A stretch of 64,000 bases of DNA from Nemania diffusa (lineage: Eukaryota > Ascomycota > Sordariomycetes > Xylariales > Xylariaceae). The stretch is taken from the NCBI GenBank assembly GCA_038501195.1, contig JBBPUQ010000011.1, positions 930,001 to 994,000 on the forward strand. Direction: 5' to 3'. This document shows positions 47,096 through 58,850 of this stretch, piece after piece. Both the position numbers and the translations under genes were made by a program. How positions within the stretch are numbered: position 1 is the stretch's first letter; each line of letters starts with the position of its first letter. The notes under the pieces are model-generated. The model searched no databases, had not been told where the DNA came from, and was given only the letters and a program-made list of their open reading frames with translations.

Positions 47096-48259
47096 CTACA
47101 GGCACTGGGAGTAGTACTGGCTCTGGGCCTGGCATGTTGATCCCGAGGCGCACACGGTGCAGCCGGTGAAGCCCTGGCCGCCGCACTGGCCCCATTTCGC
47201 GACCGAGCAGCCGCCGGTGCCACCGCCCGGGGTCGGGCTCGTGGCCGCTGTGGTAGTGGTGGTTGGGGTGGAACCTCCCGTGGCCTAATTCTAGATTAAC
47301 ATCGTGCCTAGACAGGGAACAAGAAACAGGAGAAGGGGAAGGGGAAGGGGAAGGGGGAGAGGGAGAGAGACTTACGGAAAGCTTGGACTTGATGAAGGCG
47401 AGCGCCACGGCGCCGTACTCGACCACGTACCCCTGGTGCACGTTCGCGTCGCTGCCGTTGCAGCAGTACGGGTCTGCGCTGTCGCAGTACGACTTGATGA
47501 TGCTCGGGTTGGCTGGCGCGCACTGGAAGCCCGAGGGGCGGGCGGCGAACTGCAAAACCCCGTGTTAGATATTGATTTCTAGTAGTATTCTGATACTGCT
47601 CGGTTGGACAGCCCGCTGAGCCGACCGAGCAGGTTTGCTAGGATAAAAACATGATAATAAATTTGAAAACTTACCCCTCCAGCTGTGCAGGTGCCGACGT
47701 TGTACGGCAGGCCGGCAACATTATGCGGATCGCCCATGAAGATAGCCACCTTGACAGCCGCAAGGGCCGCCCCAGTGAGCGTAGCCCCCGCGCCGCCACA
47801 AAGGGCATTATCCATGATCTGACCACCCTATGCACCCCAAAGTCAGCATCACACACTTTTCATCCCCAAATCCTCTTACACGTCCTTAAAAGACATAGGC
47901 CATACCTGCGAGTAACCAATGAGCACGATCTGCGTGCTCGGGCAGCGGCTGTTCAGGCTGTTGACGGCGCTGATGACGGCGGTGGTGCCCTGCTGCGCGG
48001 ACTGCTCGTAGGGCACGCCGCCGCACGAGGCCTGGCCGCCGCAGGCGGGGTAGTCGATGGGCGAGGCCTGCGCGCCCGGGTACGCGGCCAGCACCTGGTT
48101 CACGAGGCCGCCGGCCGTGCCGTAGCCCGGCGAGACCGTCGTCTCGCGCGCCCCGAAGACGTAGATGGCGGGGCAGCTCTGGCGCTCGGCGAGCTCGGCT
48201 GGCGAGGCGCTGGCCGCTGACGCCGCGGCGATGATGGGGGCGAGGAGGGTGGCCTTCAT
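47096..48259 (-). CDS. CE5 acetylxylan esterase with C-terminal CBM1
   Basis: Exons on the minus strand are 48259-47906, 47827-47675, 47549-47376 and 47284-47096, all in phase 0, giving 289 residues. A signal peptide ([20 protein letters not shown]) precedes the cutinase-like alpha/beta-hydrolase. The nucleophile is Ser117 in IGYSQGG, with Asp195 and His207 ([16 protein letters not shown]) completing the triad at the spacing known for AXEII-type enzymes. A Thr/Pro/Gly-rich linker and a fungal cellulose-binding CBM1 (about 253-289) follow, on its own exon. The enzyme removes O-acetyl groups from xylan so that xylanases can act. It is divergent from the GH11 gene, and their CBM1 modules are nearly identical. 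Intron 3 carries a CCCCTT repeat. Confidence 0.94.
47331..47368. repeat. Purine-rich GGGGAA repeat inside CE5 intron 3
   Basis: About four GGGGAA units on the plus strand, then GGGAGA units, lie inside the third intron. On the sense strand they form a long pyrimidine tract. Confidence 0.75.
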
Positions 48260-48474
48260 TTTTGTCGTCGATGGGCTGGATCTATAGAGCTGGCTAGTGA
48301 TTCATAGAGTTGCAGCTGCTGATATGATCTTCCTGGGCTGGGCTTGGCTGGTCTCTTGTAGAAACTGATCGGCACCCAGCTCACTCCCTGCCCGTCTTAT
48401 ATACTTATTTTTTCCCTGCCCATGCACCCGGTATGCTTGAGCTGTTGTCATGATCCACTCGAGGTTTGACGATC

Positions 48475-48480
48475 CCCCGC
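48475..48480 (-). promoter_or_regulatory. Candidate CreA site (SYGGRG)
   Basis: CCCCGC on the plus strand reads GCGGGG on the minus strand, matching the CreA/Cre1 carbon catabolite repressor consensus. It is 216 bases upstream of the CE5 start. A single hexamer is weak evidence. Confidence 0.3.
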
Positions 48481-48540
48481 GGTTCTAGATACCTGCTAGA
48501 CCAGGTAGTTTTCGTTTTTGTCATCCCATCCCAACCCTTC

Positions 48541-48560
48541 CTATCCTATCCTATCCTATC
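48541..48560. repeat. CTATC pentanucleotide microsatellite
   Basis: Four tandem CTATC units lie in the CE5/GH11 intergenic region, with a partial further unit on the left flank. Confidence 0.85.
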
Positions 48561-48869
48561 CCCTGAGGTTGTCTGTGTCCACGGACCTTCATGCTCGCGA
48601 GGCAAACGGATGTTGAGCGAGCGGCTGATCTAACCGTGGTTGTGGTTAAATGGGTAAATACGAAATGCCATCCGATTAGGTAGAACGACAAGCAGAACTA
48701 ATGTGCCCCGGACAGCTGCAGAGGGTCCTTATGCCCTAATTGGCAGCACGCATATACCTGATTGGCCAGAGCCGCCAGAGTCTTGCTGAATCCGGGTTGG
48801 CCTTCCCAGGTGACACCCCCTAGGTACCTGTTGTAGCGCCTTTGTAGGGATGCGACTGGATATGGGGAA

Positions 48870-48875
48870 GTGGGG
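48870..48875 (+). promoter_or_regulatory. Candidate CreA site (SYGGRG)
   Basis: GTGGGG fits the CreA consensus in the shared CE5/GH11 promoter. CreA prefers paired sites, and none is directly adjacent, so this is tentative. Confidence 0.3.
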
Positions 48876-49416
48876 CCGAGGCACTTACATGGAAAGGGGA
48901 CCCGGAACCTGCTGATGGAAGCTCCGGGATTCTATAGAGGGTTGGCGGTCTCGCTTAGAGATCTATCCCGGGCTATCGGAAATCTCCAAGAGAAAATTCA
49001 AGATTCTTTTTTTGAAATGTAGCAAAAGCGGATGATTAGTAGCTGCGCTCCGAAGGTCACCATACCTACTGTCCTACCCCCTGAAAAGCGGGTTCCCTAT
49101 TTACACAAGTGGTATAGCTCGGATCGATCTAAGCAGGTCTGTCTGTTTCCACGATCGGACGTAGGGAAATTAACTGTTTCGGAGCGTCCATGCGACGATG
49201 GTTTCGGTATGAACGCCGAGCACCTCGGACAGCGGCGCACTCTGACGTGGGACCGATTTGTTTTAGGACGAGAGAAAAGGGAGATGCCTAACTGCTAACT
49301 AACAACACGAGTTATGACAATGGAAACATCGGGCATAGTCTCTGCGTCTGCTGGACTCCATAGCGGGTAATATCCAACGTGGCTCTGGTTTAGACGCCGG
49401 GTTACATTGGCTTTTA

Positions 49417-49422
49417 GGCTAA
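49417..49422 (+). promoter_or_regulatory. Candidate XlnR/Xyr1 site GGCTAA
   Basis: GGCTAA lies about 350 bases upstream of the GH11 xylanase start, in the promoter shared with the CE5 gene. XlnR/Xyr1 activators bind GGCTAA-type hexamers in xylanase promoters of Aspergillus and Trichoderma. Confidence 0.4.
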
Positions 49423-49769
49423 TTGGAATAGTTCCCCCAATGACCTCAGTCCTCCAATCAATCTCTCGCAAGACGGGTGTTACATCTACCCTTGCTGCCA
49501 TTCCACAGCCTCACTTGGACAAATGAAGACGACCAAGCGGTGTCCAGGTGCGGATTTTCGACGCGACGTTCCAGGTTCCTAACCCAGGATACGCATCATA
49601 AGTTCGATGGCGTGAGCTCGACAATAACTTGGCTTCCATCGCAGCCGACTATATAAGAGTATAGCATCCCAGCATTAATGGCGATCCGAAACTCGTTCCA
49701 ACCGTCACCAAGCCCAGGTGTACAATAAGAGAGATCATCTAGCCGATACCTCTTCCGCTCATCACCATC

Positions 49770-50853
<1,084 letters not shown>

Positions 50854-51586
50854 ATAGGAGGCGACTGGCACTTGTTTACTCTAAGGCTGGGGTATCAAGT
50901 AAGGGGCCTCGCTTGCTAGCCGGGAAGACCACATGGCTTGTCGACAGCGCTTCTGCTAAGTATATATTCTTACGACTTCATCTGACAGTACATACACAAT
51001 AAAAAAAATCTTTACTGTTATAGGCAAAGGTTTATTAAAGACCTGATGTTATAACTTCATGAGTTTTTGACCCTGAATTCTTATTTCCAGAAGCTCGAGT
51101 GGTTTACAAGCTTTTCGAATTTTGAAAACGGACTCTAGAGATGCCCGTATAGACTACAGTCATCCTAACCAATCACCCACCAATTCGAGACCGGTAGGTT
51201 GTATTAACCGAGGCCTAACCGTTCAAACTGTATTTGAATACCCTCTTCTATGCCAGATATCGAAGGAAACCCCTGAACTTCCGTCGCGTGTGCCAAACGG
51301 TCTCACGTCACACTCCTTCCCGCCTATTAGAATAGGCGTGCTTCTTATCCCAATGCAAATAATTTTTGCTTGTCTCCTATTAACACCACAATCTAACCCT
51401 TCAAAACCGCCGGGTCGTAAGGCCATCAATCTCATCTTCAATGTAATTCAACTCGCTACGAGGTTCGCTCGGCTAGTCTTCTGGGTATGCCGGCTAACTG
51501 CTTAGCAGGCCGATAGACCAACCTTGAAATTGCTCGGCTTCCTTGACGAACTTTTCTACCATAGGCTCCCTGAACGAACACAGACG
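50854..51586. other. Intergenic spacer
   Basis: 3' flank of the GH11 gene. A 127-codon plus frame (51122-51505) shows no domain or signal peptide, and its composition does not resemble the neighbouring genes; it is treated as chance. Confidence 0.4.
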
Positions 51587-51925
51587 TTAGCCACTCGTCT
51601 TACGCTCACGGTAATGAAGGGTGGATCGCACAGCATAACTCGGTCTGCCCCCCCTCGCCAGGACGTACAGTTCTTTCTCCGTCTCGCGAATCTGCTGCAG
51701 CCCCTCCCGCTTCTTGCCGTGTCGACGAACTATCGCCCGCATCTCGTCGACCGTCTCGCTCTGGGACACGAGGAGCTGTCCGAGCCTTCTGAGGACTGTC
51801 CTGAGCTTTTGGTTTATTCCCTCGAGCTTCCGGTTCCGGAGCTCGAGGTGGCGGACGCGCTCGCTGGTCAATCGGTGGAGCCGGCGGTGGTGGCTTACTA
51901 TCATTGAGTGTCTGATCCTCGACAT
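51587..51925 (-). CDS. Hypothetical coiled-coil small protein
   Basis: This frame gives 112 residues from an ATG at 51925. Residues about 14-70 are rich in Leu, Arg, Glu and Gln with heptad-like spacing (LHRLTSERVRHLELRNRKLE, then KLRTVLRRLGQLLVSQ), suggesting a basic coiled coil, somewhat like a leucine zipper without a recognised basic region. A second minus frame (51606-52034) overlaps it in another phase. An intron joining part of the two cannot be excluded. I recognise no family. It may be a small real gene or a fragment. Confidence 0.35.
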   Translation of the reverse strand: MSRIRHSMIVSHHRRLHRLTSERVRHLELRNRKLEGINQKLRTVLRRLGQLLVSQSETVDEMRAIVRRHGKKREGLQQIRETEKELYVLARGGRPSYAVRSTLHYRERKTSG

Positions 51926-52797
51926 GGTGGCAGGGTATGCGTTGAAGAGGGCGAGAAAAAGTGGTGGGGATCGAATAGGCGGCTTGTAACTGATTGTGAC
52001 AAGATACGATTGGTGTTGTTGTCGATGGGCTCACGAACGTAGAAAGCGAGTAATTATAGAGTTCGTATCATGCCTGTGATGAAGGTGAACATATAAAAAA
52101 CATGTGTTGATTCCTTGTATACTAAGCATCCGGTTTGCCAATATTGGAAGTGCTGTCGACTAGTAGTATTTTGTGCTAAAAGATTGTAACGAAAGTGTTG
52201 GAGAACGAAAAGCACCGTGATTGTAAGAGATAAATTAACCAGACGCATTGGGGTAGAGCCTGCTAATTAAGTCTTCATCACTCAAGTGCGGAGCTTCTTG
52301 CAAGAGCTTCGCGCGGCTTGTAGTCAAGGTAACTACAACTCAAAAGCCAAATTCGATGACGACTACTTACGATTGCAATGCCTGCACTAATTCGACAGTC
52401 GGATCCCAAATTAGACCATACCTTAAGTAGTATACATATATGTAGATTTCGTTAGCTAGCAAGGTGAGGCGCGTATATACTTACCTAGCATGGTAGATAT
52501 CGTGTCCCCTAGAGCGTATATCAAAGTACTTAAAACCCCTTAGATTCCTTTATAGACATGATGCACTTGACCTAACATTTAACAGTAGTAATATAACTCG
52601 TCAAGTAATTATTGAAATACGAACATTAAGAGGTTGGCATTCTTTGCATAAATGCCCAACCGAAGCCAAATGGCTATTTACATAGAGTCTTTTACTCTGA
52701 ATGACGTGACGAGAAATCCTAATTTAGCAATGTCATCGAGGCTAAGAGTCTCCTACCGATGACCTTTAACTAACCCTTGAACTGTAATCTTCCCCAT
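51926..52797. other. Intergenic spacer
   Basis: AT-rich sequence between the small coiled-coil ORF and the 3' end of the feruloyl esterase-like gene. No feature was recognised. Confidence 0.45.
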
Positions 52798-54705
52798 TTA
52801 GTATCCACCAAAGTAAACACAATGCCAACTCTCGATATCCAACGGATCACCATCACCCGAGTACGTGCTTCGGTAAGGGTACCTGCAATGCCGATGTTGA
52901 TACATGACTCCCCCAGTAGGATTATCACCCACGAACTTAGTCCCGACAATCTCATCCGGCACCACCCCCTTTTCCACCCAATCGACAATAGCAGCAAGGA
53001 CGTTATGATCCTTGTCAAAAGGGATACCAGCCGACTGAAGACTTCCGCCTTGCCCGAAAACCCAAGCGCCGGGACCGCTATTGCAGTGATTCATGCCCGG
53101 GATCCGGAAGAAGCGGTAGTACTCGTCCATCTCGTCCAGGTCGTAGTCCACCTCGGCCGCCAGTCTCTCCCAGAAGCGGATCGAGTTAAGACTGCTGATC
53201 TGCTGATCCTGCTGTCCGTGGTACGTAATGATTTTGCCCCCTTTCCCCTGAAAAGGGGCCAACGAAGACGGCCAGGTGGCTATGTCTGCTGGGTTCTTCT
53301 GAACGGCGAGCGAGGCATCGTCTACTGTGTACGTGGCTGGGTCCCAGGACGACTGTTCGAGTACGGCGTATCTGAACCAGTCAACCGATGGGCCGTAGGC
53401 CTTTCCGGAGTACAGTCCATCTGACGCTAGCAGCTCGCTTCCTGGATTCATTCTTGGGTATAAAAGCGTGCCGTTGGGATAGAGGTAGTCGTTGAAAATT
53501 GTGGTTACCTTTAGAACCTGGGCTGCACTGAGACAAGCCGTAGACGTGCTATTATTGTATCCGCATAGGAGCTGCTGGGTGTCGATGTGGCATAGACTCG
53601 AGTCCTCAACGATGCCGTCGCTGACTCCGTCGATGTCATCGCATTGCCTTAGGACTTCGTTGTGGATCGTCGTCTTCCACGTGTCTGAGGAGATGAAATC
53701 CGGCGACGCCGTGTCACCGGTGATAGGGAAGAAGGTGGCCCGCCATGAATACAGACTGTTGAAGTCAACAGCCGGCGATCCTGCTATGATGCCGTCAAAA
53801 TCTGTAGGGAATTTCTCGGCGTTGCCGATGCCCTGGCGACCGCCTAGGGAACATCCTATGTAATAAGATTTCCCCAACTTTGCTGTATCGTAGAAAAGGG
53901 GAGCGAGTTCCCTTCCGACTTCGACGGATGTATGGAGTCTAGAGATAAAATCAATATATTGTAAGCTGATGAAAACTGCAAGCAAACTCACGCTCTCCAG
54001 CTGTAGTCGATCACAACATCTTCATTCTGATAGAAAGCCGTACCACCGGTTCCGTTATGGCCGTTATTCGTACCGAAAGCTAGTCATTGTTAGTAAGTGA
54101 TTCTGTTTGAGAAAAAAATTTATAACCCCCTAGATCGCGGATGGAGCTTGTAGGGGATCGTGTAAGTACGTACTATACATCAGTTAGTTTCACAGAGACA
54201 ATCCAAAAGGGAGTTGGGAGGGGGCATATATTGCATATTAAAGCAGAGACGTACCTTGAGAATCCATTAGCAGCACCGTATGCTATGTCCTCATATTTAA
54301 TGCCTGCCTCTCGTCAGATACGCACAAACAACCCCAAAGCATGGTCAACTAACATCCATCTATACCACCATTCCCGGTGGCCAGAGTCCGCCCATTCCAA
54401 GTCTCAGGAAGCCACAGCTCATAATAAAAACCTGATCGGTTCGATGTCGGAACGTACAACGCAACTCGACACAGGTCAACGGAGGCAAGCTGACTCGGCC
54501 GGCTACACGATGCATCGCTATCTGGAAATGTGAGAGTCGTCCCCGCTGGCACGTATTCAAGCCGATTCAGCACCGCGCTCTGTTTGACATGAGCTAGAGG
54601 CTTGAACCCGAGACACTTGCTCTCGAAGCTGGTGCTGTTGTCATTGGCGCTCACGACTAGCGCTAGAAAGTGCGCTACGCACACGCTCCACGCTATTCGG
54701 GCCAT
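52798..54705 (-). pseudogene. Tannase-family feruloyl esterase, apparent exon-phase break
   Basis: Recognisable exons on the minus strand are 54705-54354, 54303-54255, 54079-53992 and 53938-52798, about 543 residues in all. A signal peptide (MARIAWSVCVAHFLALVVSA) is followed by family blocks ATGNGGIDG, CIKYEDIAYGAANGFS, FGTNNGHNGTGG, YIGCSLGGRQG (nucleophile Ser) and GMNHCNSGPGAW. These give the Cys-Ser ... His-Cys pairs of the tannase/feruloyl esterase family. Exon 2 ends in phase 2 at its only good donor (CAAG|GTACGT), but exon 3 begins in phase 1 (ACTAG|CTTTCGG), so the frames do not meet and a stop follows at once. A single extra base near 54255 would explain it: mutation, assembly error or undetected splicing. 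Its likely role is release of ferulic acid from arabinoxylan. A minus-strand GGCTAA lies about 245 bases upstream. Confidence 0.8.
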
Positions 54706-55939
54706 AGTCGCAGCTAAAACTGAGGACTTCTTTGCCGGCGAGCTTCGAATTCAAAAATCCCAACTTTGAGCGTTGGAGATTTATTCGCAATGGAAGTTCA
54801 ATTTGGACCACCGGCATACATCTTTCTTATACTTGAAATCTGTGGAGTCTAGCGGTTCAAGGGCTATATTCATTGGCTGCAGTGCAAGTGGAGTTTGTCT
54901 TGTATAGTAAGGTCGGTAAACATGGCATGGTTCTAGATGCGGAAGTTATTAGCCGGTTGGAGACTGGCAGCATGTAAATACGTGGATAGTATTAAGCACT
55001 CGCTATGTCAAGACCTAGGAATCATTGAATTAATCATCAGTTATTTTTATTTTTATACCTTGTTTTCCTACACTAAGAACATCTTAAAGATGGCCTTATA
55101 AGTTATCATGGGCTGCAGTATATGGGATTGAAGCTATATTGGCCGATTACATTTGAATGTTGAAACATTTACACCGTAAACACTGGCATTTACTCTACGC
55201 TCACATGCACAAGCAATACTATGTTTACCCCTATCTTCTCGCAACTCGTATTCTATGTTTAGAACTAGATTTCCTTCTTCTATTTTTCCGTTTGATTGGT
55301 TGTCTCCCGATGGTTTCAAGGTAGTCCACACGGGAATTAAAGATATAGCTAAGTAGACAAACAAAACGATCTTACTACACAAGTTGCGGAGCTCTGGATG
55401 GATTTTAGGCATACTTTTCACAACGTGCCTTGAGCGAGCTGCTTAAAATAATAGCCTGTACTAAAACGCAACGTAGAATACAGGTTTATGAAAAGCTTAC
55501 AGACACAGAACAAACTATAAGACTGGGTCAAACCGCAACACTTCAGGGGCGGCATTCTATAAAAAGTACTCGAAATAAAACGAGAATAACCCATAAGGTC
55601 AAGATATTTGTCAAAATAATGCACTGTGGCCTTTATTTGTGACTAATATATGTATGCGAATGCGAAGTTTACTGACTACAACGACATCTATGCGAATGCG
55701 AAATCTATAAGGTGTTTTTCCCCAAACAGGTTAGCACACGCGCACAGGCCTCCGACTAGCCCTATAAACGGGGTTTATCGTGTCCATACTTCGCGTGAAT
55801 TCTTTTCCCTTGTCATCACACTTTCACCTGTTGGATTTTACCACTGCGCCAAAAGATCATTATTATGCAACACATTATTATAGTATAAAATATGTTACCA
55901 ATCCAACATCACCTCCTACAAAGGGGGTGTTCTTTGGTA
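54706..55939. other. Spacer between esterase promoter and transposon
   Basis: Esterase promoter, then AT-rich sequence without a supported gene. The string TATGCGAATGCGAA occurs twice, near 55653 and 55689, as a spaced direct repeat. Confidence 0.4.
54949..54954 (-). promoter_or_regulatory. Candidate XlnR/Xyr1 site GGCTAA
   Basis: GGCTAA on the minus strand lies 244-249 bases upstream of the feruloyl esterase-like ATG, like the hexamer in the GH11/CE5 promoter. Confidence 0.35.
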
Positions 55940-55947
55940 GTGGTCGG
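55940..55947 (+). repeat. Left 8-bp target-site duplication
   Basis: GTGGTCGG directly abuts the left inverted terminus at 55948 and is repeated exactly at 56815-56822. Confidence 0.8.
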
Positions 55948-56814
55948 CAGCGCTAAACGGAATCAAAACAATACTTTGACTGCTTGACAGATAACTTGAC
56001 TAACCAAGGCAAAACAAACGCATTTGAATTACCTGACGAGCATAACAAAGGTTTCTTATTTTGCTTGTGTTTGCCAGTTATTTACAAATAAATTTTTCTT
56101 TTATTATTTTTTTTTGTTGATTTTTGGTAAAAAAGAAGCTATTCAGAAGGTGTAATGCTTCCTTACCTGGGTGGCAATCTGTTTCTGAACCCACATTAAT
56201 CCACCAATAAGAACCCTTTCCTACCTAATAGGCCCACTTACTTACCTAGGTAGCCACATACCTACCTAGCCACTTACCTACCTAGTCACTTACCTACCTA
56301 GCCACTTACTTACCTAGCTACCTACTTACTACCCTACTTCCTACCAACCTATTCCTACCAACCTATTCCTACCAACCTATTTCTACTACCCTACCTACCA
56401 ACCTATTTCTACCACCCTACCTACCACCTTACCTACTATTTTACCTACTACTCTACCTACTACTCTACCTACTACAATGCTTACTACTACCTACCTAGGT
56501 ACTACACCTACCTTTTTACAGCAATTTTACGACGTTTTCTAACCCTACGATCTTTTTCGACCTTATAACCCTTCGACCTTCCGACCCTCCTTACGAAGTA
56601 ACTTAAGTGGTTTATAAGAAGCAATACAAAAGATCGAGGGCTCTAGCCCTAACTAACGCGCCTGGTTGGTTTATTTGGTTTGTTTGATCAAATAACTGCT
56701 CAAATCAAACAACAGATTCGACCAAACAAGTCAAATAAGCTTTTTTTGCTATCAATCAAGGCAAAACAAGTCAAAAGCCGTTTATTTGACTTGTTTTGAT
56801 TGTGTTAAGCGCTG
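55948..56814. mobile_element. hAT-like non-autonomous DNA transposon (867 bp)
   Basis: The two ends form terminal inverted repeats: CAGCGCTAAACGGAATCAAA and onward at the left, and the reverse complement of the right end CAGCGCTTAACACAATCAAA and onward. They match at 21 of the first 24 positions. A perfect 8-bp direct repeat, GTGGTCGG, flanks the element on both sides (55940-55947 and 56815-56822). An 8-bp duplication with CAG-N-G termini is the signature of the hAT superfamily. The interior has no transposase frame; it holds subterminal repeats such as CAAGGCAAAACAA near both ends and a long CCTACC-type tandem array. It therefore looks like a MITE-like element mobilised in trans. Superfamily assignment rests on termini and duplication length only. 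Confidence 0.8.
56221..56512. repeat. Degenerate CCTACC(TA)-type tandem array inside the transposon
   Basis: About 290 bases of variants of TACCTACC, TACCTAGC and CCAACCTATTCCTA in tandem. Sub-blocks differ: a CACTTACCTACCTAG unit of about 16 bases at the left, a CTACCAACCTATTC unit in the middle and a TACCTACTACTC unit at the right. TACCTAGGTA palindromes stand near both ends (56243 and 56492). Confidence 0.9.
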
Positions 56815-56822
56815 GTGGTCGG
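56815..56822 (+). repeat. Right 8-bp target-site duplication
   Basis: GTGGTCGG follows the right terminus at 56814 and is an exact copy of 55940-55947. Confidence 0.8.
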
Positions 56823-57461
56823 AGTGTTTTTTTATTCCCCTTTTTAGCTTTAAAAGCCTAGCTGTACTTCGTATGGACTAGGTTTCGAAAGCACCCCTCT
56901 GGCCTCTCAGAAAATGAACAATGTTAGGGCATGAGTTTGGGCGCTATTTAAGCTCTGGTCGCATTGTAAGTGGCCGGCTAAGTACTATATGGTATAACGA
57001 CGTAGGCGCACCGGCTTCCAAAGGCTCATGCCCGCGTAATATATGCCCCGCCTATTTAAGCCCCTGATTACCTAAAGAGGTGGCGCAGGTTTCTAGGTAA
57101 TAAGCTAAACCCCGCACTTGGGTACACTTTTTCTCTTCTACAACCAACATTCATGGATGCTTAGCCAGTTCTATTATTGAAAACTTCACGTTAAGCCCAC
57201 CGACTGCACAACGGCTGGCTACTAGCCGCCCGGTGCTGTTAATCAAACGCGATAGCGCCCGAGAACCCTTTAAGGCATACACGCGTGACAACCGGGCTTG
57301 CCGGCCTGTTAGTGCATCCTGAATCTCCTCCTTTTGGTAAAGTGAAGAACACTAAATAATTTGGTTAACCATCATGTCAACAGGCCGTTGTGCACGTCGG
57401 TGGGCTATTAGTGTTTCAGTACCTATTGCCCTCAGCCAAGCGACCTCTAGCGACATCGGGT
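56823..57461. other. Spacer upstream of the nucleoside-hydrolase-like gene
   Basis: Non-coding between the transposon and the gene. The in-frame extension upstream of 57462 begins only at a GTG (57390). An ATG at 57374 is in another frame. Confidence 0.4.
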
Positions 57462-58850
57462 ATGGATAAAGACATTATTATATATTATAATGATCTTACC
57501 GACTCAGATAACTGGGCCGCCGCAAGGTGTCTACCGCGCGTGGCCCTTGAGAACCCCTCAATTGACGTTATCTGGATTGTGGAGCCTCGGCCAGTATCTT
57601 TAGGCTTGACTATGACTAAAAATCAAATAGACGACTGCAGAAAGCTACTGGAAGAATACTTTCCTTCTTACGAGGATTCATATAAACTTCTACGGGGAGG
57701 GTTTCTTCAACAGAGTGACCTTGATAAAATAGAGGGACTTACCGAGCAGCACCGTGACCTGGTAATTATTCCATTGTGGCTCTCCTGCTATCAGATGCTT
57801 ACAGATCTACTTTATAGCTTGAGTTTGCCATCAAGCCTGCAAATGGTCCGAAGGAAGATGCCATATTACATGGACATCTCGTGGCCTTGGATCTCTTGGC
57901 CTCCCTACGCTCTTGGTCTAGTAATCCAGTCGACCTATTTTTAGATATCGATACGCTGGATGACATTGAAATGCCCATGAATCTCAATCTACACTATCAC
58001 GAGGAGCTCGTAGCTCGAAGTCAGCAGGAGCTTGAAGAGTACAACAGCATCATGCAAAGGCCTTATCCAGAAAGAATACAGCCTCTGAGAGACTGGTATG
58101 ATAAGTGCATACGGTCACTCCAACATAGTGTCATAGATAAGGATCATACGGTTAGTAACCTGAACTTATCCTCGTTATGTGAGAAGGTGAAGGCAGCAAA
58201 AAGCGTTAAATTTTTTGGAGGCGCATCGCTCGGACTTCTCCAGCGTCTTATACACGAAGATGCTGTCAGTAACATTGAATGTTGCCTGCAAGTGGTACGT
58301 AAGTGTATCCTGGACTATCAGCAAATACTAATAATGCCCCAAGGGAGCCTTCGACCTTTCCAAATCTTTGTTCCGTAACCAATTTAATATCGCCCTAAAC
58401 CTTGATGCTGCAAAGCTTGTCTTGTCGAAGACTCAGGCATTTGCAAGTTTTGTTATCGTACCAACTGAAACGGCAAAACGCGTCAAGTATGCATTAGCTA
58501 GCCTAACTCATGAAGACCCGTCTCTTAGCAAACGGTGTCTTGGGTTCAACTGTCGAGCTGATCCAATGGAAATAGCAATTGGAGAGGTCACAGTGAACGA
58601 CTTCGCCGATGATTCATATCCCATGCCAGATCTTACGGCATTTTTTTGTACTTTTCAGAGAGGTTTTGTGGGTGCAACCTTAGCCCGTGCAAGCCTGGTT
58701 GATAACGATGGCCAGTTGATCTTAAGAAACGATCAATCGGGAATACTTGTGTATTATGAGATACCCGAAGACATATTGATTAAGAAGATTTCGGGTGTCG
58801 TCACTGCGCTGCAATGGGTAGGCTTGGAGATAAGCAAGGAGACCCAGTAA
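57462..58850 (+). CDS. Nucleoside hydrolase-like protein
   Basis: Predicted exons are 57462-57761, 57818-58294 and 58344-58850, giving 427 residues. ATG 57462 is the first in-frame ATG. The N-terminal IIIYYNDLTDSDNWAAA resembles the Asp-rich D.D...DD calcium-binding start of inosine-uridine nucleoside hydrolases, although degenerate. IDVIWIVEPRPVSLG, PANGPKEDAILHGH, LFLDIDTLDDIEMP, GAFDLSKSLFRNQFNIALN and DAAKLVLSK follow, with the NQFN..LN.DAA block matching the family's 'N...DP.AA' region. Introns of 56 and 49 nt (donors GTAATT and GTACGT, branch TACTAAT in the second) put the three frames together without gaps; unspliced they look like frameshifts. The role is unknown. Related domains occur fused to fungal STAND/NLR proteins, and here the domain stands alone. 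It lies 640 bases from a transposon. Confidence 0.6.

Larger units (their letters stand above)
48260..49769. promoter_or_regulatory. Divergent promoter of the CE5 and GH11 genes
   Basis: This 1.5-kb region lies between two divergent hemicellulase genes. It holds TATATAA on the minus strand at 48397-48403, 138 bases upstream of CE5, and TATAAG at 49652-49657, about 115 bases upstream of GH11. A GGCTAA (XlnR/Xyr1-type) hexamer and CreA-type SYGGRG hexamers are listed separately. An 88-codon frame at 49032-49298 has no domain and is treated as chance. Confidence 0.6.

Noticed and set aside
47651..48220. 189-codon plus-strand ORF.
   Set aside because: Antisense to CE5 exons 1-2 and an intron, with biased low-complexity residues.
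49032..49298. 88-codon plus ORF upstream of GH11.
   Set aside because: No domain or signal peptide, and it lies within the shared hemicellulase promoter.
57762..58400. Apparent frameshifts splitting the nucleoside-hydrolase-like gene into three ORFs.
   Set aside because: Introns of 56 and 49 nt join the frames and create continuous family blocks (HRDLLEFAIKPANGP and GAFDLSKSLFRNQFN).
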